Assembly (NCBI GenBank): GCA_031772625.1
Contig: CM062819.1
Location: 1,237,007,897-1,237,071,896, forward strand
DNA length: 64,000 nt
From: Pinus tabuliformis
Lineage: Eukaryota > Streptophyta > Pinopsida > Pinales > Pinaceae
Direction: 5' to 3'
The position numbers and the translations under genes were made by a program. Under the pieces are notes generated by a model that was not told where the DNA came from, did not search any database, and saw nothing but the letters and a program-made list of their open reading frames with translations. Shown here piece after piece: positions 57,350-64,000 of the stretch. Each line of letters opens with the position of its first letter. The first letter of the stretch is position 1.

Positions 57350-60263
57350 GGTATGACAAAGCTTCTAAAAAAGGAACAAAGAGGTGTAATTGCACAATTA
57401 TGTTCGCTAGATGTTTCCACATTGGAATCATCTATTTCTCCAGATCTCCAAAAAGTTTTGGACAATCATTCCAAGGTATTTGAGACTCCCAAAGGTCTCT
57501 CACCTATTCGTAATCATGATCATGCTATTCATCTGATTCCAGGAAGTGTTCCTCCAAACATCAGGCCGTACAAATATCCCTATGCCCAAAAGAGTAAAAT
57601 TGAACGTATGGTTTGCAGAAATGCTAGAGGTTGGTATAATTCAACCGAGTCAAAGTTCTTTCTCTGCTCCAGTAGTATTGGTGCACATGAAGGATGGATC
57701 ATGGCGCATGTGTCCGGATTATAGGGAGCTCAACAAGATCACTATTAAAGATAAGTTTCCCATTCTTGTCATTGATGAATTACTGGATGAATTGCATGGA
57801 TCAATTTACTTCACCAAGTTGGATCTTCATTCAAGATATCATCAAATCAGAATGAAGACTGAAGACATCCCGAAAACAACATTTAGAACTCATGAGGGTC
57901 ATTATGAATTTTTGCTCATGCCTTTTGGCCTTACCAATGCACCTTCAACATTTCAAGGTTTGATGAATTCCATTTTCAAACCATTCCTTAGAAAATTTGT
58001 GTTAGTATTTTTTGATGATATACTAATCTACAACAAGTCTTGGAAGGATCATGTTGAACATGTTGACAGGGTGCTACAACTATTGGAAGAGAAACAGTTA
58101 TATGCAAAAAGATCCAAATGTTTCTTTGGAGTACAAGAGGTGGAATATATGGGTCATATTGTATCTCATGAAGGAGTTAAGGTAGACCCTAGCAAAATTA
58201 AAGCCGTTAAGGAATGGAAAATCTCCACATCCATAAAGCATCTGCGAGGATTTCTCAGGTTGACAGGGTATTATCGCAAGTTTGTTAAGAATTATGGGAG
58301 AATAGCAGCACCTCTAACAACATTATTGAAGAAAGATGCATTTTCATGGACTCCAGCAGTAACAAAGGCCTTCGAACATCTTAAAGAGGCAATGTGCCAA
58401 GCACCGGTCTTAGCTACACCGGACTTCACAAAAACCTTTGTTGTGGAATGTGATGCTTCAGGAAATGGAATTGGTGCTGTTTTAATGCAAGATGAAAGAC
58501 CCATTGCTTTTGAAATTCGTCCAATCAAGGGAAATTTTTTACACAAAGCTATTTATGAGAAGGAAATGTTGGCAATACTCCATGCACTTAAGAAATGGCG
58601 ACCCTACCTAATGGGAAGACACTTCAAGGTAAAAATGGATCATGATAGCCTTAAATAATTTTTAGAACAAAGATTATCCTTTGAAGAGTAACAAAAGTGG
58701 GTCACAAAGATGTTGGGTTATGACTTTGAAATCATCTACAAAAAAGGGAAGCAAAATGTGGTCGCAGATGCACTCTCAAGAAAGGATGAGGATGTGGAAG
58801 CATTGTTGTGCGCAATTTCTATTATCCAACCAGATTGGATAAACGAAGTAGGGGAGGAATGGAAGAATGACGAAGAAGTGTGGGCACTTATTCGAAAGTT
58901 ACAACAAGATTCCAGTACGTCTAATACATTTAGCTAGCAAAATGATTCGTTATGGTACAAAGATTGCTTATACCTCTGTAAGAATTCCCAGCTAAAACAA
59001 AAGATTCTTATGGAATTGCACACTTCTCCCTTAGGAGGGCACTCAGGACTTTTAAAAACTTACCACAGGGTTAAGAAAGAATTTTTTTGGGATGGCCTTA
59101 AATTAGATATTCAAAGGTTTGTGGCGGAATGTTTGGTTTGCCAACAAAATAAAGTTGAAACAATTAAGACATCGGGTCTATTACAACCTTTATCCATTCC
59201 AAGCCAACGTTGGGAGGAGGTTTCAATGGATTTTATCATAGGTTTACCCAAGTCTGAGGGAAAGAGTGTCATCATGGTGGTAGTTGACATACTTACCAAG
59301 TATGCACACTTTTGTGCATTATCCCATCCATTTAAAGCCAGTATAGTTTCTTCTGCATTTATGGAAACAATTCAAAAGCTACATGGAAACCCAAAGATTA
59401 TTGTAAGTGACAGAGATCCCATTTTCACTGGAAATTTTTGGATAGAATTATTTTCTTGTCTTGGTACTCAGTTAGCTCATAGCTCATCTTGTCATCCTCA
59501 ATCTGATGGGAAAACTAAGATAGTAAACAAATGTTTGGAAGGACATCTTCATTTCTTTGTATCGGATAAACAGACACAATGGGTCAAATGGTTGCCTTCG
59601 GCTGAATGGTGGTATAACACTTCCTTCCATACAACAACAAAAATGACCCCATTTATGGCACTTTATGGATATCAGCCACCATCCATCACATCATATTTAA
59701 GAGAAAATTCTAAGGTTCAAGCAGTGGAACATCACATTGAACATCAACAACAAGTCCTCCAACTCTTAAAGGATAACCTCTTGTTGGCACAGAATAGAAT
59801 GAAACAACAGGCAGATCAACATCGCAGCGAAAGAAGTTTTGATGTAGGTGATTGGGTATTCCTACGGCTACAACCATATAAGAAAATGTCCCTCAAGCAA
59901 GCTAAGAAGGATAATAAATTATCGCCAAAGTATTATGGTTCGTACAAGGTGTTGCAAAAGATTGGTACTATGGCATACAAATTGGAGCTTCCTGCAGCTT
60001 CTTGATTGCACCCAGTTTTCCATGTTTCATGTTTAAAGAAGGTTATAGGCAACAAGATCCCAGTTCAAACAATATTGCCAGAACTTGACGAGGAAGGAAA
60101 AATTATAATGGAACCAGAAGCAGTCACAGAAACAAGAACTCGACAGCTACGAAATCGATCAATTTCGGAGTATCTTATCAAGTGGAAGAACTTATCCACT
60201 GAAGATTCCACATGGGAGGATGAGAATTTTATACAGAAGCATCCAGAACTACTCAAGCGTTGA
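57350..60263 (+). pseudogene. pol: pol of element B with C-terminal chromodomain
   Basis: RT: IRPYKYPYAQKSKIER, then a one-base T insertion near 57613 shifts frame; CPDYRELNKITIKDKFP, FTKLDLHSRYHQI and the catalytic FFDDIL (58012-58029). RNase H keeps VECDASGNGIGAVL. Integrase: HTSPLGGHSG..CLVCQQ zinc domain, MDFIIGLPKS, SDRDPIFTGNFW; the catalytic Glu in the GQTE box reads Lys (SDGKTKIVNK, about 59500-59530). The chromodomain at 60160-60255 (SEYLIKWKNLSTEDSTWE) would read histone marks and steer integration to heterochromatin. Stops at 58656, 58689, 58935 and 60003. Element C has sense codons at all four. Confidence 0.92.
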
Positions 60264-60280
60264 GGACAACACTTTTTTGA

Positions 60281-60293
60281 AGGAGAGGGGCAT
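60281..60293 (+). other. Polypurine tract of element B
   Basis: aaggagaggggca immediately before the 3' LTR. Confidence 0.8.
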
Positions 60294-60625
60294 GTTGGGT
60301 CCCTATAATACTAGTGATTACCCCATTACTATTGTAGTTGTATCCCTTATTAATATTGTTGTGCCCCTATTACCCCCATATTGTTATTACTGTGCCCCAT
60401 AGAATCCCTCTATTGTTATTTTTGTTGCTTTATATTATTATTGTTAGGTCGGCTGGGTTATATTGTGACTCCTTAGACTCCTATATATAGAAAGGAGGTT
60501 TTGTCATTTGAATCATCCAAGAATTGTTCATTTATGTAATGTAAAGGAGGTTTCCCCCTCGAAGAGGCTGAATTCTAAGGTGTGGATCTATATTTTCTAT
60601 CTTTTTCTTGAGCTGGTTCATAACA
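60294..60625 (+). repeat. 3' LTR of element B
   Basis: 332 bp, TGTTGGGTCC..CATAACA; seven visible differences from the 5' LTR. Confidence 0.93.
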
Positions 60626-60630
60626 TGCTG

Positions 60631-61849
60631 CCCCTCATCTACCTAAAATTTCTTCTCTTCTTGTACCGACTTTTCCTCCTATATCTGCAATTTTCTTGTT
60701 GAAGACCTAGTGACTCTAGCTGATGGAGCTTCTATCTCTTGAATGGCTTATGCTATTATATTCTTCTTACCTTTAGGCTTGGTTGACAAATGGGGATTAT
60801 TTTGTTACTGGTTTAGTTTCACTAATCTTAGGTGCCCTTTCTAAAACAATCTTCTTCAGTTCCTTGTTATCATGTTGTAGTTGATCAATAACCAAATGTA
60901 CCTTCTTTTTTTACTCTTGTAGTTCAGAATCTACTTGTCTTTATCATCTGGAACATTATCCTATAGTATGGTCTCTAAATATTAAAATGGTTGCTCAAGT
61001 GTTTGTTCCAAGGGCAGTTTCTATGCAATGGCTCTAGTGACTAGCTTCTTGGAAACCTCCACTACTTTAGGAGAAAATTCCAACTTTTTACCTTTCTTCT
61101 TTTTTGATGGATCAACTACAAATGATGGCCTTTTCACCGAACTTTCAACTAGGGATTGTGTATCCCTTGCCACAGATGATGGTGTGTCCTTTTTATTGCA
61201 AGAGTTGGTTGGTAAGTCAACTGTTAACTTTGATGAATCTAAAAATCCTTGCCATGTTTGATCTCTCTTATTGAGTTCTTCTACCACCAATAACTTGGTC
61301 AAATTGAAATGGAAAATACTGGGTTCCACTTGGCTTTTCTTACCTTTCACCTTGTCCACCATCTTATTAAGATTTATGAACAAACATAAGGGTAGATTCA
61401 AAGGGTTCTTTCCTATGAAGTGCATCAAAATCCTAAAATGATACTGATAGTTTCTCCCAAATATGCCCTCAAAAGTAAATTATCTCTGGATTACCTTCAA
61501 AATTTTGTTGTAGGGTTCAAGCAGGTATTCTCTTGGTACAATGGCTCCATACCCCTTATTTATGTACTTTGGTTTCAAGAAATCTTTGTAGTTGGCTATG
61601 TTAAGAGGCATGCCCTTGAACCACTGCTCTACTTGTAGAGGAATATTTGTTGCAACTGAGATGGTGACATATGACATTGGGAAAGTGAGCTCTCTAATCT
61701 TAACATCCAGCCGAGTGAAATTCAAACCAACCTCCTTGGTGAGCTTGACAATATATCCTTGGATCTTCTAACAAAATCCAATGCAACCAACTTGTTCAAA
61801 TGCAACTCTAATTACTATCTGAGTTGATCAAGGTGAGATCTTAGGGTTC
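60631..61849 (-). pseudogene. Extra ORF of A2, N-terminal and middle parts
   Basis: Read right to left. The N-terminal domain (61725-61480: IRELTFPMSYVTISVATN, WFKGMPLNIANYKDFLKP, GYGAIVPREYLLEPYNK) runs through a decayed join into NPLNLPLCLFINLNKMVDKV, FHFNLTKLLVVEELNKR and LVESSVKRPSFVVDPSKKKK (61428-61021), then a Lys/Glu-rich stretch to 60631 with frameshifts. It gives the uninterrupted version of the site where E entered A (gattcaaaggg near 61396). The start codon region is lost to element C. Function unknown; it may be an accessory nucleic-acid-binding or structural protein. Confidence 0.65.
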
Positions 61850-62182
61850 TGTTATGAAACCAGCTCAAGAAAAGATAGAAAAGATAGATCAACATCTTAA
61901 AATTCAGCCTCTTCGATGGGGCAACCTCCTTTACATTACATAAATGAACAATTCTTGGATGATTCAAATGACAAAACCTCCTTTCTATATATAGGAGTCT
62001 AAGGAGTCACAATATAACCCAGCCGAACTAACAATAATAATATAAAGCCACAAAAATAACAATAGAGGGATTCTATGGGGCACAGTAATAACAATATTGG
62101 GGCAATAGGGGCACAACAATATTAATAAGGGGTATAACTACAATAGTAATGGGGTAATCACTAGTATTATAGGGACCCAACA
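61850..62182 (-). repeat. 3' LTR of element C
   Basis: 333 bp, plus-strand TGTTATGAAACC..GGACCCAACA. Closely matches B's LTRs in reverse, including tatatata. The purine tract (TGAAGGAGAGGGGCA) is at 62183-62197. Confidence 0.93.
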
Positions 62183-62211
62183 TGCCCCTCTCCTTCAAAA
62201 AAGTGTTGTCC

Positions 62212-64000
62212 TCAACGCTTGAGTAGTTCTGGATACTTCCGCATAAAATTCTCATCCTCCCATGTGGAATCTTCAGCGGATAAGTTCTTCCACTTGATAA
62301 GATACTCTGAAATTGATCGATTTCGTAGCTGTCGAGTTCTTGTTTCAGTGACTGCTTCTGGTTCCAATATAATTTTTCCTTCCTCGTCAAGTTCTGGCAA
62401 TATTGTTTGAACTGGGAGCTTGTCGCCTATAACCTTCTTTAAACATGAAACATGGAAAAATGGGTGCAATCGAGAAGCTGCAGGAAGCTCCAATTTGTAT
62501 GCCATAGTACCAATCTTTTGCAACACCTCGTATGGACCATAATACTTTGGTGATAATTTATTATCTTTGTTAGTTTGCTTGAGGGACATTTGCTTATATG
62601 GTTGTAGCCGTAGGAATACCCAATCACCTACATCAAAACTTCTTTCACTGCGATGTTGATTTTCCTGTTGTTTCATTCTATTATGTGCCAACATGAGGTT
62701 ATCCTTTAAGAGTTGGAGGACTTGTTGTTGATGTTCGATGTTATGTTCCACTGCTTGAACCTTAAAATTTTCTCTTAAATATGATGTGATGGATGGTGGT
62801 TGATACCCATAAAGTGCCATAAATGGGGTCATTTTTGTTGTTGTATGGAAGGAAGTGTTATACCACCATTCAGCCAGAGGCAACCATTTGACCCATTGTG
62901 TCTGTTTATCAGATACAAAGCAACGAAGATATCCTTCCAAACATTTGTTTACTATCTCAGTTTGCCCATCAGATTGAGGATGATAAGATGAGCTATGAGC
63001 TAACTGAGTACCAAGACAAGAAAATAATTCTGTCCAAAAATTTCCAGTGAAAATGGGATCTCTGTCACTTACAATAATCTTTGGGTTTCCATGTAGCTTT
63101 TGAATTGTTTCCATAAATGCAGTAGAAACTGTACTGGCTTTAAATGGATGTGATAATGCACAAAAGTGTGCATACTTGGTAAGTTCGTCAACTACCACCA
63201 TGATGACACTCTTTCCCTCAGACTTGGGTAAACCTGTGATAAAATCCATTGAAACCTCCTCCCAACGTTGGCTTGGAATGGATAAAGGTTGTAATAGACC
63301 TAGTGTCTTAATTGCTTCAACTTTATTTTGTTGGCAAACCAAACATTCCTCCACAAACTTTTGAATATCTGTTTTAAGGCCATCCCAAAAAAATTCCTTC
63401 TTAACCCTGTGGTAAGTTTTTAAAAATCCTGAGTGCCCTCCTAAGGGAGAAGTGTGCAATTCCATAAGAATCTTTTGTTTTAGCTGGGAATTCTTACAGA
63501 GGTATAAGCGATCTTTGTACCATAACGAATCATTTTTCCAGCTAAATGTATCAGACGCACTGGAATCTTGTTGTAACTTTCGAACAAGTGCCCAAACTTC
63601 TTCGTCATTCTTCCATTCCTCCCTTGCTTCGTTTATCCAATCTGGTTGGATAATAGAAATGGCACACAAAAATGCTTCCACATCCTCATCCTTTCTTGAG
63701 AGTGCATCTTCCACCACATTTTGCTTCCCTTTTTTGTAGATGATTTCAAAGTCGTAACCCAACATCTTTGTGACCCACTTTTGTTGCTCTTCAGAGGATA
63801 ATCTTTGTTCTAAAAAGTATTTAAGGCTATCATGATCCGTTTTTACCTTGAAGTGTCTTCCCATTAGGTAGGGTCGCCATTTCTTAAGTGCATGGAGTAT
63901 TGCCAACATTTCCTTCTCTTAAATAGCTTTGCTTAAAAACCTTCCTTTGATTGGACGACTTTCAAAAGCAATGGGTCTTTCATCTTGCATTAGAACAGCA
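62212..64000 (-). CDS. pol: pol of element C: RNase H, integrase, chromodomain
   Basis: Open for 565 residues (63909-62212); one TAA at 63910-63912 (Tyr in B) separates it from more RNase H up to base 64000. Integrase has HTSPLGGHSGF..CLVCQQ, MDFITGLPKS, SDRDPIFTGNFW and the intact SDGQTEIVNK, so all three catalytic acids are present. A linker (SFDVGDWVFLRLQPY, YYGPYEVLQKIGTMAYKLEL) and chromodomain (SEYLIKWKNLSAEDSTWE) follow. Compared with B it is much better preserved and could be a recent or source-like copy, but the RT half lies outside the window. Confidence 0.92.

Larger units (their letters stand above)
54766..60625 (+). mobile_element. Element B: chromodomain Ty3/gypsy (Reina-like chromovirus)
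   Basis: 5860 bp, LTRs 54766-55098 and 60294-60625, target duplication tgttg/tgctg (54761-54765, 60626-60630). Initiator tRNA-Met primer site, gag, protease, RT, RNase H, integrase and a C-terminal chromodomain in one frame series. Seven LTR differences were counted in 333 bp (about 2%). Inserted into A2's extra ORF; the uninterrupted site is at about 27120. At least seven stops and one frameshift. Short LTRs and small size suggest Reina, from memory. Confidence 0.92.
54027..61849 (-). mobile_element. A2: partial second copy of the A family, split by element B
   Basis: A-family sequence at 54027-54765 and 60626-61849, colinear with A at 8759-9394, 27013-27899 and 41885-42350. It contains the purine tract and most of the extra ORF and is cut at 61849 by element C, so the rest, if present, lies beyond this window. 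The left boundary is the shared LTR. Confidence 0.8.
61850..64000 (-). mobile_element. Element C: second copy of the B family, partial in window
   Basis: Minus-strand chromodomain gypsy element, entering from beyond base 64000 and ending with its 3' LTR at 61850. Expected target base string ggttc lies at 61845-61849; the other flank is outside the window. Same family as B in opposite orientation, with most catalytic codons intact. Confidence 0.92.

Overview
The window is nuclear DNA of a plant with a large, repeat-filled genome. I infer a seed plant, possibly a conifer, but nothing here identifies the species. Evidence is the mix of plant-type Ty3/gypsy lineages, Ty1/copia and L1-like LINE debris, primer sites matching plant tRNA-Asp and initiator tRNA-Met, and the absence of any recognisable host gene, rRNA, tRNA or CRISPR. 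Almost everything is a stack of LTR retrotransposons inserted into each other. I call them A to F.

Layout. 1-2.9 kb: broken copia protease-integrase (minus) and two LTR/leader-like pieces in inverted orientation. 2.9-5.4 kb: AT-rich, no gene. 5.46-7.65 kb: two LINE fragments (minus). 7.66-54.03 kb: element A (gypsy, minus), about 11.8 kb of its own sequence, split by three insertions. The first is D (9395-27007, plus, Tat-like gypsy, old). The second is E (27900-41879, minus, Athila-like gypsy, very young: 11 differences counted by eye between two 2127-bp LTRs). The third is F (46128-49089, a probable LTR-derived insert inside A's reverse transcriptase). D itself carries two TIR elements with matching ends, one in its 5' LTR (10355-12974) and one in its integrase (21222-21520).

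54.03-61.85 kb: A's right-hand LTR runs straight into the 3' internal part of a second A copy (A2), so A and A2 share an LTR in tandem. A2 is split by B (54766-60625, plus, chromodomain gypsy with 333-bp LTRs) and cut by C (61850 to beyond 64000, minus, same family as B). Target duplications are visible for D (tggct), E (gattc/gattg) and B (tgttg/tgctg). Because A and A2 are paralogous, each supplies the empty site for insertions in the other, which makes the order of events readable: A first, then D and B/C, then E last.

How the genes work together. Each LTR element encodes or encoded gag (capsid), protease, reverse transcriptase/RNase H and integrase for its own copying. A and E also carry an extra sense ORF after integrase. 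D carries an extra RNase H after integrase and an antisense, intron-containing ORF resembling a plant mobile domain. The points most worth a second look are: (i) the extra RNase H domain sits in different places in A (between protease and RT) and D (after integrase), and both elements have lost the first catalytic Asp of the ordinary RNase H while B and E keep it; (ii) a CTGTA-loop hairpin motif is scattered through the LTRs, untranslated parts and coding repeats of E; (iii) D's antisense gene has a clean intron; (iv) A and A2 share an LTR.
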